A stretch of 64,000 nucleotides of DNA from positions 1,736,001 through 1,800,000 of the forward strand of contig CAVPZC010000001.1 of NCBI GenBank assembly GCA_963710175.1, in the 5' to 3' direction. Shown piece after piece: positions 26,259 to 35,342 of the stretch (positions are counted from its first letter, which is position 1; every line of letters starts with the position of its first letter). Source of the DNA: Phormidesmis sp963710175 (GTDB lineage: Bacteria; Cyanobacteriota; Cyanobacteriia; Phormidesmidales; Phormidesmidaceae). Made by a program: the position numbers and the translations under genes. A model generated the notes under the pieces. That model searched no databases. It had not been told where the DNA came from and saw only the letters and a program-made list of their open reading frames with translations.

Positions 26259-27502
26259 TTCACGGCTGTAACCCGCCACCTTAGCTTGAAGCTGACCCAG
26301 AAGTTCCAAAGGGCGACTGGGCCAATGGCGATCAGGTTGGCGAGGTATTTGAGACTTTTTCCAAAGATCAGGTTATAAAACACGTTAAGCAGCAGCACAT
26401 TTAAAACTAGCCCCATAAGGCAGATAATATTAAACTTAAGCAACCGCTTAAACCGAGTGCCCCAGCCTTTTTGCCGCTGAGTCATATCGGCAAACGTCCA
26501 GGCATCGTTCCACAAAAAATTATTGATAATGGCAACTTCGGCAGCGACAATTTTGCTGCGAGTAAGGGCTAGGCCAATACCGTCACTGAGTACATAGAGA
26601 ACGGCCATATCTACCAAAACGCCGCTCAGCCCAACGAGGCCATAGCGAATGAAGCGCTTCACAGGCAGCTGCTGCGGTAGCTTTTGCCGCAGGCGGCCGA
26701 CTCTGCCGCGCGACCGGAGCCTGGCCAAATGCCCTAGATACTCTACATATTGCTTCCAGGTAACCTTACTCTCACCCGACTCGCGCTCTTGAAAAACGTA
26801 GCCCACTTCAGCTATCTGATCGATTTTGCCTCGGCCAATCACCTCTAGCAAAATCTTGTAGCCTAGAGGGTTGAGGTGAGGGCCAGCGATCGCGCTTCGT
26901 CTCACCATAAAGTAGCCGCTCATCGGATCGCTCACCCGCCCTACCACCGCCGGACACACCATCAGGCCAAGCATTTGAGCCCCCCGCGACAAAAACCGCC
27001 GAACGATACTCCAGTCACTGACCCCGCCCCCCTCTACATGGCGACTAGCGGCAGCCAAATCAGCCCCATCTAGGGTCGCTTGCAGCAGCTTGAGCAGCAC
27101 TTCTGGCGGGTGCTGAAGGTCAGCGTCAATCACACCTAAAATTTCGCCTCGGGCAACCTGCCAGCCGCGAATCACTGCTGAGGAAAGCCCGCGCTCGCCC
27201 TGACGGCGCATGACTTGCAGCTGAGCGTAGGTAGTCGTGAGGTCTTGAGCAACCTGCCAGGTGCGGTCAGGGCTATCGTCATCCACAAGAATAAGCTCGT
27301 AGCTACCGGGGATGAAGCCATCGAGTAGCGTAACGAGCTGAGCAACGATTTTAGCAACGTTGCCACGTTCGTTATAGGTTGGAATGACCAGCGAAAACTT
27401 AGGAGGCAGAGCAGCTGATGTCGTCAGAACCTCGGCTGCTGAGGGCGCGGTGATGGGCACCTGTAATGGGCCTGATGGCGGTGAGATCAGCGGCTGGTTC
27501 AT
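26255..27502 (-). CDS. GT2 glycosyltransferase fused to a GtrA domain (polyprenyl-phosphate sugar transferase)
   Basis: A 415-residue two-domain protein. Residues about 35-260 are a family 2 glycosyltransferase of the dolichol-phosphate-mannose-synthase type (FSLVIPTYNERGNV, LILVDDDSPDRTW, LGVIDADLQHPPEVLLKL). The C-terminal 130 residues are a GtrA domain with four membrane helices (RYGLVGLSGVLVDMAVLYVL; NNFLWNDAWTFAD). The enzyme part loads a sugar on a polyprenyl phosphate, and GtrA is thought to help move such lipids across the membrane. Start ATG 27502 was preferred over ATG 27532. It opens a block of envelope glycosylation genes. Confidence 0.9.
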   Translation of the reverse strand: MNQPLISPPSGPLQVPITAPSAAEVLTTSAALPPKFSLVIPTYNERGNVAKIVAQLVTLLDGFIPGSYELILVDDDSPDRTWQVAQDLTTTYAQLQVMRRQGERGLSSAVIRGWQVARGEILGVIDADLQHPPEVLLKLLQATLDGADLAAASRHVEGGGVSDWSIVRRFLSRGAQMLGLMVCPAVVGRVSDPMSGYFMVRRSAIAGPHLNPLGYKILLEVIGRGKIDQIAEVGYVFQERESGESKVTWKQYVEYLGHLARLRSRGRVGRLRQKLPQQLPVKRFIRYGLVGLSGVLVDMAVLYVLSDGIGLALTRSKIVAAEVAIINNFLWNDAWTFADMTQRQKGWGTRFKRLLKFNIICLMGLVLNVLLLNVFYNLIFGKSLKYLANLIAIGPVALWNFWVSFKLRWRVTAVN

Positions 27503-27752
27503 GGCGAAATAATGGCTTAGCGAGATGGGCATATTAATAATGCAAACTTAACAGCAGATTACCCACAGGGCCTTTTTGTGAACCCCGTGCAGGGGATTTA
27601 TATAGAAGGGTTAAATTTCAGCGAACATCATTCGGTTTTGTTGGATTACACAGTGCAGATCGAGTATCCCTAGAGCAAGTACCTCTAGTTATATGAACAA
27701 CCAGTAGACGCAGTAGACCGGTTAGAAGCCTAGCAAATCTGAACAGGGTCAT

Positions 27753-28748
27753 ATGGAGACAACTTTGCCAAACCAATCAGCTGTAGAGATTTCTATAGTA
27801 GTACCGCTCTACTGTGAGGCATCTAACATTGACTACTTGTTTAAACGCTTAGAAACCGTGCTTGATCGCCTAGGCGCGACTTATGAAATCATCTGCATAG
27901 ATGATGGCAGCTCTGACAACACTGTTCAGGTCTTACAAGATCACCGGCGTCGCAATCCTCATATCAAAATCGTGGCGCTCTCCCGTAACTTTGGCAAGGA
28001 GCTGGCTCTTACCGCTGGCATCGACTACGCCTCTGGAGCGGCTGTAGTGCCAATTGATGCTGACTTGCAAGACCCACCAGAGCTAATAGAGGTGCTGGTA
28101 GCTAAGTGGCGAGAGGGCTATGACGTTGTTTATGCCAAACGGCGATCGCGCGAGGGAGAAACCTGGCTAAAGCGGATGACGGCCAACTCTTTTTACCGAG
28201 TGATGGAGCGCATGAGCAAGGTGCCTATTCCCCGAGATACCGGCGACTTCAGGCTACTGGATAGACGGGTAGTAGAGGTGATCAAGCAGCTGCCCGAACG
28301 CACCCGATTTATGAAAGGGCTATTTGCCTGGGTGGGCTACCGTCAGATTGAGGTGATGTATGACCGGGAGCCTCGCTACAGCGGCGAAACCAAGTGGAAC
28401 TACTGGCGGCTGTGGAACTTTGCCATTGACGGAATTGCTTCTTTCAGCCTGGCACCCCTGAGAATGTGGAGCTATGTCGGCATCGGATTTGCAGTGATCT
28501 CCTTTCTCTATGGCTCTTTTTTGTTTTTGCGCACGCTGGTATCAGGCACTGATGTGCCTGGCTATGCCTCTTTAATGGTGGCAGTGCTGTTTTTAGGCGG
28601 GGTGCAAATGGTCAGTTTGGGCATCTTAGGGGAATACCTGGGACGTGTCTACGAAGAGGTGAAAGGCCGCCCGCTCTATCTGGTGCGAGATGCCTACGGT
28701 GTAAAGAAAGCACCGATTTCTCCTGAAGCGCGGATTCAGACCCGATAA
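27753..28748 (+). CDS. Polyprenyl-phosphate glycosyltransferase (ArnC/DPM1-like, GT2 with two membrane helices)
   Basis: A 331-residue protein. The GT2 catalytic domain (residues 1-230) contains ISIVVPLYCEASNIDYLF, IICIDDGSSDNT, the metal-binding PIDADLQDPPELI, and FRLLDRRVV. Two C-terminal transmembrane helices (VGIGFAVISFLYGSFLFLR and LMVAVLFLGGVQMVSLGILG) are followed by GEYLGRVYEEVKGRPLY, the usual ending of ArnC/GtrB-like enzymes. It should transfer a sugar from a nucleotide donor to a polyprenyl phosphate on the cytosolic face. A GT39-like gene follows 38 bases downstream and may use the lipid-linked sugar. Confidence 0.92.
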   Translation: METTLPNQSAVEISIVVPLYCEASNIDYLFKRLETVLDRLGATYEIICIDDGSSDNTVQVLQDHRRRNPHIKIVALSRNFGKELALTAGIDYASGAAVVPIDADLQDPPELIEVLVAKWREGYDVVYAKRRSREGETWLKRMTANSFYRVMERMSKVPIPRDTGDFRLLDRRVVEVIKQLPERTRFMKGLFAWVGYRQIEVMYDREPRYSGETKWNYWRLWNFAIDGIASFSLAPLRMWSYVGIGFAVISFLYGSFLFLRTLVSGTDVPGYASLMVAVLFLGGVQMVSLGILGEYLGRVYEEVKGRPLYLVRDAYGVKKAPISPEARIQTR

Positions 28749-28786
28749 GTGATTTAACAACTCTTACAAGAGACCACGTTAGTGCT

Positions 28787-30532
28787 ATGACTCGTTCCTT
28801 TGATCGTTCTATTCAAGCAGACCTGCGCTTGAATACAAACTCTGCCCGCAGCCAGTGGGCCACAGTGGTGGAAGTCTTTCTATTGCTGTGTATTGCTACA
28901 GCAACCGGACTGCGGGTACTGTGGGCCGGAAAACGAGAGCTGTGGTACGACGAGGTGCTCTCTGTCCTACTGGCGACAGGACAAAAAAATGAATACCTTT
29001 TGCCAGACAACGCGCCATTTGCGCTAAAAGACTTTTCGTCCTTGTTGAATTTGCCAGCTGAACAGGGAATTTCTGGCGTTTTAGAAACAGTCAAAAATGT
29101 CTTGAAAGGTATTTTAGGAGACCCGCATCCGCCCCTATTTTATTTGAGCGAGCATGGATGGATGCGGCTGTTCGGCAACAGCGAAGCCTCTTTGCGTAGC
29201 CTAGTTATACTGGTGAGCTTGGCTACGCTGCTGGTAGCCTATGGGCTGGGGCGGCGAGTGTTGGGTCAGCGAGGCGGACTGGTTTTCACAGCGCTGCTCT
29301 CGCTTAATCCGTTCTTTTTCTCTCACTCTTTAGATCTGCGTATGTATACCGCTCTGGTGTTTTGGGTGGCGGTGAGCGGCAGCTGCTTCCTGGCTTTGGC
29401 TGGGGTTGAAGCCGAAGTTCGCCCCAGTACTAAACCCTATGCCAAACCTCACAGCTGGCAGCGCTGGCTGCTGCGAGGCGGAATGGCGATCGCGATTACA
29501 GCCGGGCTGCTGACCCAATACTTGTTTGCCTACTGGCTGTTTGCACTCTGTGCGCTCGTTCTGTATTTAGACCGTAAGCACTGGTTTCAGCACGGGCTGA
29601 CGATGGGAACAGGAATACTGTTATTTATGCCCTGGGCACTATGGGGTACCCGCCAACAGCTGCACAACCGCCGGGATGTACTCGATCAAATTTCGTCGGT
29701 AGGGGGGCCGCTACAGTCGGCTTTGGCGCATGGTAAAGACCTGGCTCAAACAGTGGGAAACCATCTGCTGTTGGGTAGCATGGCTACTAGCATGGAGCCG
29801 CTAGACAGTCCAATTAAGCCAGCCGCAGTGGCAATTGGCTGCGGGGTACTGGGCTTTTTAGCAATGTGCGTAGTGGGACTTTACCGACGGCGGCAGTACC
29901 AGGTGATGATGATTGGCCTACTGATGGGGCTGGTGCCGCTAGCGGTGGCTTTAGCAATTGATATTGCAGCAAACACCTATACGCTGGGATTCGGCTGGGG
30001 TCGCTCTGCCATGGTGGCGCTGCCGGGATGTTTGCTACTGGTGGCTGCCTGGCTAGAGCTAAGCACCGGACGCTGGCGAGAGGTGCTAACGGCAGGGCTG
30101 CTGGCGGTGTATTTGGCGGTGAACATTGGAGATTTTGTGGGGCGCGATCGCCAGATGTTTCACACCGTCAATAGTGCTCTGCTAGGAACTGATGAACCCA
30201 CTCTAGTCGTGATGAATTCTCGGGCCTGGGGCCATGTACTGCGGCTGGTATACTACCTCGATGACCAGACCGATACCGAGGTGCTGGCAGCTGATCCAGC
30301 TCAGGTAACGGAGGCGCTCAAGTCCGCTCTAGCGGCTAAAGATTACGGGCGAGTGCTGTGGCTCAAAGCCGACTATCCGCTGTGGCACGCACCAGAGACA
30401 GAGGCTGAGGCGGCTACCTTCATCGCCAATACCGAAGCGCTATTGCAGGCCCAGTACCCTTTAATTGACAGCCAAAAGCTCAGCGGCACAATGAATCTAG
30501 ACGAGTTCCAGCTACAGGTCTATCAGCAGTAG
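28787..30532 (+). CDS. GT39-like (ArnT/PMT type) integral membrane glycosyltransferase
   Basis: A 581-residue GT-C-type protein with about ten to twelve membrane helices. The first periplasmic loop carries the family's acidic motif ELWYDEVLSVLL, and a second loop has DPHPPLFYLSEHGWMRLFGN, followed by SEASLRSL. These match enzymes that take a sugar from a polyprenyl-phosphate donor on the outer face. The acceptor (lipid, protein or polysaccharide) cannot be told. The gene follows the ArnC-like gene directly, which fits a donor-then-transfer pair. A strong hairpin terminator is found 55 bases after its stop. Confidence 0.85.
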   Translation: MTRSFDRSIQADLRLNTNSARSQWATVVEVFLLLCIATATGLRVLWAGKRELWYDEVLSVLLATGQKNEYLLPDNAPFALKDFSSLLNLPAEQGISGVLETVKNVLKGILGDPHPPLFYLSEHGWMRLFGNSEASLRSLVILVSLATLLVAYGLGRRVLGQRGGLVFTALLSLNPFFFSHSLDLRMYTALVFWVAVSGSCFLALAGVEAEVRPSTKPYAKPHSWQRWLLRGGMAIAITAGLLTQYLFAYWLFALCALVLYLDRKHWFQHGLTMGTGILLFMPWALWGTRQQLHNRRDVLDQISSVGGPLQSALAHGKDLAQTVGNHLLLGSMATSMEPLDSPIKPAAVAIGCGVLGFLAMCVVGLYRRRQYQVMMIGLLMGLVPLAVALAIDIAANTYTLGFGWGRSAMVALPGCLLLVAAWLELSTGRWREVLTAGLLAVYLAVNIGDFVGRDRQMFHTVNSALLGTDEPTLVVMNSRAWGHVLRLVYYLDDQTDTEVLAADPAQVTEALKSALAAKDYGRVLWLKADYPLWHAPETEAEAATFIANTEALLQAQYPLIDSQKLSGTMNLDEFQLQVYQQ

Positions 30533-30587
30533 GGGACTAGCGCAGCGTCAAACCTTACCGGAAAGTAAGCAGCGTCACGAGATTGGA

Positions 30588-30620
30588 CAGCCTCCAGGCT
30601 TATGGCCTGGAGGCTGTTTC
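30588..30620 (+). terminator. Hairpin terminator after the GT39-like gene
   Basis: Perfect 12-bp inverted repeat, CAGCCTCCAGGC (30588-30599) and GCCTGGAGGCTG (30605-30616), with a 5-base loop and a short TTTC tail. It lies downstream of the plus-strand glycosylation operon and could also serve the convergent GtrA gene. Confidence 0.75.
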
Positions 30621-30817
30621 AGTATTGGTCACTGCTATAGCTTCGGCTAGTTGGGAATCTGCCGCTTAATAAAGTCTCAGCGGCCCCTTTATAACCTTGG
30701 CCACTGAGCTCGCTGCTGCTAAAACCCATAGGCATCCACGCGTCGCTAAAATCTCTCTAATTTCTTGGTCAGTCAATCCTAAACTCTGATTCTGATACTC
30801 GCCCACCTAGCGTAGAT

Positions 30818-31315
30818 TTACTTTTTAGTGCGCCAGCTGAGCTTGAGATTAATCCAAAAGTTCCAAAGAGTAACAAGAGCGATCGCAACGACTTTGGCAA
30901 AATACTCATTGGCATTGTTAGTCCAGTCGGCAGTGACCCATTGACCCATCAGTACCGGCAGATGATTAACAGCCGGTACCGCCAAGAGCAAGGCCATGAT
31001 AGTGACCTGCAAGAAGGCTCCCATTAAACAGACCAGGTTGAACTTGAGAAACCGCTGAAACCTCGCTCTCCAGCCCTGCTGCCGCTGAGCAAGGTCGGCG
31101 AACGTCCAGGCATCATTCCACAAAAAATTGTTGACAATTGCAACTTCAATAGACAGCGCCGTACTCAAGCGCCAGTCTAGCCCGATGCGCTCGCGCAGCA
31201 GATAGAAAACAACAATATCGACAAAGAGACCGCTAAAGCCAACCACGCCAAATCGCAAAAATCGACCTATGGGCAGCCGTTGCAGCCGCCGAACAACAGA
31301 ACTCTCTGCCTTCAT
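30818..31315 (-). CDS. Stand-alone GtrA-family membrane protein
   Basis: A 165-residue protein with four membrane helices of the GtrA family (RFGVVGFSGLFVDIVVFYLL; NNFLWNDAWTFADLAQRQQG; LVTLWNFWINLKLSWR). GtrA proteins are thought to help flip polyprenyl-linked sugars. Its central block is nearly identical in pattern to the GtrA domain of the fused protein at 26255-27502, so the two are local paralogues. Its ATG overlaps the TGA of the upstream membrane protein gene by four bases, so they are co-translated. Confidence 0.92.
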   Translation of the reverse strand: MKAESSVVRRLQRLPIGRFLRFGVVGFSGLFVDIVVFYLLRERIGLDWRLSTALSIEVAIVNNFLWNDAWTFADLAQRQQGWRARFQRFLKFNLVCLMGAFLQVTIMALLLAVPAVNHLPVLMGQWVTADWTNNANEYFAKVVAIALVTLWNFWINLKLSWRTKK

Positions 31316-33024
31316 GATGCGATCTCTACTCTATATAGCGGATACTTACCGTAAGTACCCAGGGGCACAAATTTCAGGCTGCGATCAGTGCTTGGCAATC
31401 CCAACTCGCTAGCCGCTGTCTCTGGGGTAGGACAGTCCCGGTGGGGATAGCACACGTATAAAAATTCGCTTTCGTTTTGCTCAACCAAGGCTGCTGCGAG
31501 CTGCTTCAGCTCGGCAGTCGTTTCGGTGCGAAAAAAGGTCTTCTCGGGCAGGGCGCTCCAGAGCTGTTGGGCCACGAACTCATGGGACATAGCGACCCAG
31601 GGTAAGGGCTGCTGCTGTAGTTCGGCGATCGCAGGCGCAACCGGAGCATAGTTACCCGGCAGCGATATCGACTGAGTCTGATCATCTTTATAAGGTCTAA
31701 ACGCGCCATCGACCGTATTCACTTGAATACCCAGGACCAGCACAGCCGCTGCCCCAACTAGCGCCGCCCGCCGCGCCCACCCCCGAAAAAAACCGGCCTG
31801 AAGCTGCTCAGCCAGCACAATCGATAGGAGTGGCACCAAAATCAAATAGAATCTAGGTCCCCACTGCTTCCCCCCCGCTCCTGGCGGTACAATCAGCGGC
31901 ACGCTAAGCGCGAATAGCACGCTCAATATCAGCGCTAAACGCATCGGAATCAGGTTGTTGGATTGACTATCTGAGCCAATTATCTGAGCGTTGGTAGCCT
32001 CGGTTGAGTGAGTGGTTTTAAAGTGACTTTTTTTCAGTTTGAGGCTGGCTAGTGCAGCCAAACCCACGAATATCACTACCGGAAAGTAGCGGCGCAGAGA
32101 CATCCACATCTGCTGATAGCCGTCTCTAGCCTGAGTGAGTTGGTTAGAGAGCGTGGACTCCTCGACAATTTGAATAGCGTGAATACCTAAAGGATGACCG
32201 TAAATAAAAGCGTTGAGCCCGAAGAAAATACCAACGGTTCCAACCATCGCCCCAATTAGCACGAGTACTTCGTTCAGAGTGAAGGGCGGCGACATTCGCC
32301 AGCGAGGAAACGCCCAGCCAACAGCGGCTATCAACCCCACAGCAGCCACCAAACACAAAAATTCTGGACGAAACCAAACGGCTAGACCAATCAGGAAGCC
32401 ACTGACTAAACACTGACGGCGCGTTAAAGTAATGCCCGGCGGAAACAGCAAAATGCTAACGCCCCAAAAAGCCAGCGCTACTGCCAGGGTGTGCTCCCAG
32501 TACATGCCGCCATAGAGGGTGAGTGGCGAAGCAAAAATCAGGCTGATTAGGCCTAAGCACAGGGCACCGGAGTCCCAGCCTGCTCTGCGGCCAATCTGCC
32601 AGAATCTCAACCAGATAGACCAGAGTGCAACTAGGGGGATGATGTAGAGGCCGCGATCGCCAAAAAGCGCATAAAAAGGAGCGCTTACCAGTGGAAAGGT
32701 AAACGGAAAAGTGATGAAGTGCTTTGCGCCGACTTCATATACAAAGGGCGGTTGAAAGGGATAGAGACCCTGCTGCCATAGCGTTTTGACCCAGTCGGCA
32801 GCAGGCAAACGCAGGGCAATCTCTACTGGCCAGTCGCCTGCTGATAGCTGCTGAGCCATTTGCTGAGCAAGCATCGCCTTCAGCCCGCCATCGCCGCTAA
32901 ACACTACGCCATTGCTCGTAAAAGTCTGTAGCCACAGAGTCAGCAAAACGCCCCCCAAGATGATGCCGCCGGGCAGTAGGGGCCAGAAAGAGCGTGACGA
33001 AGACAGTCGAAGTTTGGCAGTCAT
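31312..33024 (-). CDS. Large polytopic membrane protein, probable GT-C-like glycosyltransferase
   Basis: A 570-residue protein with roughly eleven hydrophobic helices and a soluble C-terminal domain of about 110 residues. After the first helix there is a loop with SGDGGLKAMLAQQMAQQL, an acidic site reminiscent of GT-C enzymes, but I cannot match it to a numbered family. Coupling by ATGA overlap to a GtrA gene, and location beside GT2 and GT39-like genes, argue for lipid-linked sugar transfer to an envelope polymer. The start ATG 33024 begins MTAKLRLSSSRSFW, a normal positive-inside start. Confidence 0.7.
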   Translation of the reverse strand: MTAKLRLSSSRSFWPLLPGGIILGGVLLTLWLQTFTSNGVVFSGDGGLKAMLAQQMAQQLSAGDWPVEIALRLPAADWVKTLWQQGLYPFQPPFVYEVGAKHFITFPFTFPLVSAPFYALFGDRGLYIIPLVALWSIWLRFWQIGRRAGWDSGALCLGLISLIFASPLTLYGGMYWEHTLAVALAFWGVSILLFPPGITLTRRQCLVSGFLIGLAVWFRPEFLCLVAAVGLIAAVGWAFPRWRMSPPFTLNEVLVLIGAMVGTVGIFFGLNAFIYGHPLGIHAIQIVEESTLSNQLTQARDGYQQMWMSLRRYFPVVIFVGLAALASLKLKKSHFKTTHSTEATNAQIIGSDSQSNNLIPMRLALILSVLFALSVPLIVPPGAGGKQWGPRFYLILVPLLSIVLAEQLQAGFFRGWARRAALVGAAAVLVLGIQVNTVDGAFRPYKDDQTQSISLPGNYAPVAPAIAELQQQPLPWVAMSHEFVAQQLWSALPEKTFFRTETTAELKQLAAALVEQNESEFLYVCYPHRDCPTPETAASELGLPSTDRSLKFVPLGTYGKYPLYRVEIAS

Positions 33025-33306
33025 GGTTAGCTGGTAGAGAACAGCGATTCTCCGTCGAATTCTACAGGGATAGTACCCAATCGTCAGGGTCGATGGGCGG
33101 TTAACATCTGTTCTTTAAGCTACTGCCGCGTAGGTGAAGATACTGCCGGGCATTTGAGCCATATCCAGCTCAAACCTTGAGAATGTTTGTGTATCTATCA
33201 ATTTTCCTTTCTGAACGAAACTGTCAGGACTGAGTAGCCACAATCGGCGAGGAATCAACCTACTGGTAGGCTAGGGATGCCTTCAGCCATTTCCTGCATA
33301 GTTCCT

Positions 33307-34186
33307 ATGGATTTCCCTCATCACCAGTCGCCCCGCGTTTCGCCGCTGCAACGCAAAACTAGCCTGGGCTATGATATGTTTCGCTGCAAGCGCTGTCGCC
33401 CCACCTTCAATGAGCGCACGAGCAGCCTCTTTAACTTTATCGAAGTCCCCACCGATATCATCTTTCAGGTGTTGCTTTGCCGCGTACGCTACAAGCTCAG
33501 CTATCGGGATGTGGCCGAGTTCTTTCTGCTCCGAGACTTCCAGTTCACTCACGAAACCGTGAGGGATTGGGAGGAACGATTCCTGCCTCATTTTACCGAA
33601 CAAATTAGGACGAAGCGGAAAGGAAAGGCCGAGAAGATTTGGCTCGTTGACAAAACCTATATGCGGATAAAAGGGGTGTGGTGCTATCTCTATCGCGGCA
33701 TTGATGAAGACGGCAATCTGGTGGATGTCCGCCTCAGCAGGACTCGCGATGTGACTGGAACTAAAGCCTTCTTTGCCCAGGCGATCAGCCTTCACGAAGA
33801 CGCACCAGAGAAGGTCGCTACTGACTGACGGCTTAGCCTCCTACCCACGGGCGTTGGCGCAGCCTCTCCCCCGGAGAAATGAGGAAGAACTGGGCAAAGA
33901 TACCGAGCACGAGGTGCGCCCCTGCACCGCCAACCCAGTTGAGCAGAGCCATCGGCGCATCAAGTATCATCGCTATTACCCGACCCGGGGCTTCGGCGAA
34001 TTTGAAGTGGCTCAACGGTTCTGCCGAGCAGTGAATGAGGTGGGCAACTTCTTGAGGCCTCGAACGCGAATGGCAGAATTCGTGTGTCTGAGTGATCACA
34101 GGGAGCGATTTATAAAAGAGCAGAGGAACTGGAAGTCTTATTCCAGGCTGCTTAAGCGCAGACAGGATGCGGGAAGGTTGCCTTGA
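33307..34186 (+). pseudogene. Frameshifted IS6-like DDE transposase with N-terminal zinc ribbon
   Basis: A transposase-related gene of about 290 codons in two frames. From ATG 33307 the first part runs to a TGA at 33826; the second part continues in the next frame to 34186. The break is the 8-base stretch TGACTGAC at 33822-33829; deleting one TGAC restores KVATDGLASYPRA. DDE-type pieces are WLVDKTYMRIKGVW, VATDGLASY and NPVEQSHRRIKY. Of the zinc-ribbon cysteines, FRCKRC is intact, but the first pair looks replaced (MDFPHHQSP). The element is therefore probably dead. Terminal inverted repeats were not identified. Confidence 0.85.
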
Positions 34187-34900
34187 GGGCGATGTGCTCC
34201 AATTTGGCTACCCAATCCTGACCATTTCGAAGCGATCAGGCTTACTGTGAAGAAGTACAAGTTACGCCCTCAGCTAAAGAAGCCCATATAGTTTCAACAA
34301 GTCATTGATGCCTGCATAGCCCTGATGCCTGCAAGACCCCAAGGTAAAAAAGCTGTGTTTTGTGGCCACTTACCAGCCAATTTTTTAGCCTTCGCTAAAC
34401 CTCCCACTACAAACACTGTAAACCTAATGTTTTGATGCACAATCGCTCGGTGGATGCCATCTACACCTCTGGCCGCGATAAACGAAAAAACGCTCACATT
34501 TCGTCACAGCCTTTACACCACTGATTGTCCTCAGTTGCGTATTTCAAGCAAGTATAGAGAAAATTGCTACAACAGGATAGGGATTTCAGGCCGATGTGAG
34601 CGAAATTAGCTGTATCTCTGCCAGGGGTCAACATCGCATCACTAGATAGCAAAAAGGCAGCAAGATAGGTATCTTGCTGCCTTTTTACACACACCTGCCA
34701 GGGCATGCGCAAATGGCTGTACAGCCGTCAACGAGCTAATGATCTCTCATCACTCTGCTAGTACATTTTAACCATTTCAGCGGAGACTTCAACCCCGAAA
34801 ATTACTTAGGCGTCCCGAAAGGGAACCCTGCCAACCTATTGATATTTTTGTCCTCAGGACATCTTATTCAAAAATAGGCAACTAATTCTCGCCCCATCAC
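34187..34900. other. AT-richer gap after the transposase, no convincing gene
   Basis: About 715 bases. Open frames here are short and lack family character, so I do not call a gene. It contains a strong symmetrical hairpin (listed separately) and no HIP1 site. It appears to be part of the accessory island. Confidence 0.5.
34651..34686. terminator. Strong bidirectional intrinsic terminator
   Basis: AAAAAGGCAGCAAGATA and its perfect reverse complement are separated by two bases (GG), giving a 17-bp stem that begins with five A and ends with five T. This is a classic bidirectional terminator shape. No clear gene ends immediately beside it on either strand, so the genes it served may have been lost. 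Confidence 0.85.
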
Positions 34901-34922
34901 TTAATTTACGTACGTAAATTAA
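34901..34922. promoter_or_regulatory. 22-bp perfect palindrome
   Basis: TTAATTTACGT followed directly by ACGTAAATTAA, a perfect palindrome without spacer. It lies about 100 bases upstream of the LexA-like box and 170 bases upstream of the small gene at 35094. Its size suits a dimeric repressor's operator; the regulator is unknown, and the S24-type protein encoded downstream is one candidate. Confidence 0.5.
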
Positions 34923-35024
34923 ATGACATACGCCTTGAATTTTGTACGCATATCGAATACTCAAAACTCGAATAAAAATGTTGAAACGCTTGCACTACAG
35001 GGATTATTTTGCTACATTTTTGTT

Positions 35025-35038
35025 AGTACACATGTACT
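35025..35038. promoter_or_regulatory. Match to the cyanobacterial LexA box
   Basis: AGTACACATGTACT fits the published cyanobacterial LexA consensus RGTACNNNDGTWCB at every position and is a near-perfect dyad. It lies 55 bases before the ATG of a small gene and about 370 before a LexA/UmuD-like gene. Control by DNA damage is an inference; LexA also has other roles in cyanobacteria. Confidence 0.6.
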
Positions 35039-35093
35039 TTATTTGAAAACTTGGTGCCAGCCAAGGTTCTGTTTCGTCAACGAGCCAATCAAA

Positions 35094-35294
35094 ATGAAAC
35101 CTGCCGAGTCTGCTCATATGTCCTCTCTGTCCTCTCTAGCTATGCTAAAGAGGAAATCAATGGCTGTAATTTCTGCTTCTGAACCCATTTCAATTCCCGA
35201 TGTACTGCCTCCTCTATATGGTGTGGACGGAATACTAGCGACGACGCTGCTTATACAAGCGCTGACCGACTTCATAAAGTCCAAGCGGAGTTAG
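35094..35294 (+). CDS. Small protein (66 aa) of unknown function
   Basis: From ATG 35094 a 66-residue product (MKPAESAHMSSLSSLAMLK at the N-terminus; then PDVLPPLYGVDGILATT and LLIQALTDFIKSKRS). The C-terminal part could form one amphipathic or membrane helix with a basic end. I do not recognise it. The frame is open further upstream to ATG 34923, but that extension would run through the LexA-like box and looks non-coding, so the shorter start is preferred. It is followed after five bases by a hairpin. Coding status is moderately supported only. Confidence 0.4.
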   Translation: MKPAESAHMSSLSSLAMLKRKSMAVISASEPISIPDVLPPLYGVDGILATTLLIQALTDFIKSKRS

Positions 35295-35298
35295 ATGT

Positions 35299-35342
35299 GA
35301 AAGGTCTGTGTAGGCTCGCTGAGAATCCTATACAGACCTTTC
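35299..35342 (+). terminator. Hairpin between the small gene and the S24 gene
   Basis: GAAAGGTCTGTGTAGG (35299-35314) pairs with CCTATACAGACCTTTC (35327-35342): a 16-bp stem with one G-T pair and a 12-base loop. There is no T-run after it, so it may be an attenuator or mRNA structure rather than a simple terminator. It ends one base before an in-frame ATG of the S24 gene. Confidence 0.5.

Noticed and set aside
33773..33828. Programmed frameshift to make the transposase
   Set aside because: No slippery heptamer is present at the joint; the frame is restored precisely by deleting one of two adjacent TGAC units, which points to a duplication mutation.
34294..34712. Two minus-strand open frames of about 70 codons
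   Set aside because: They cross a strong terminator hairpin, have no recognisable motif and no good ribosome-binding site.
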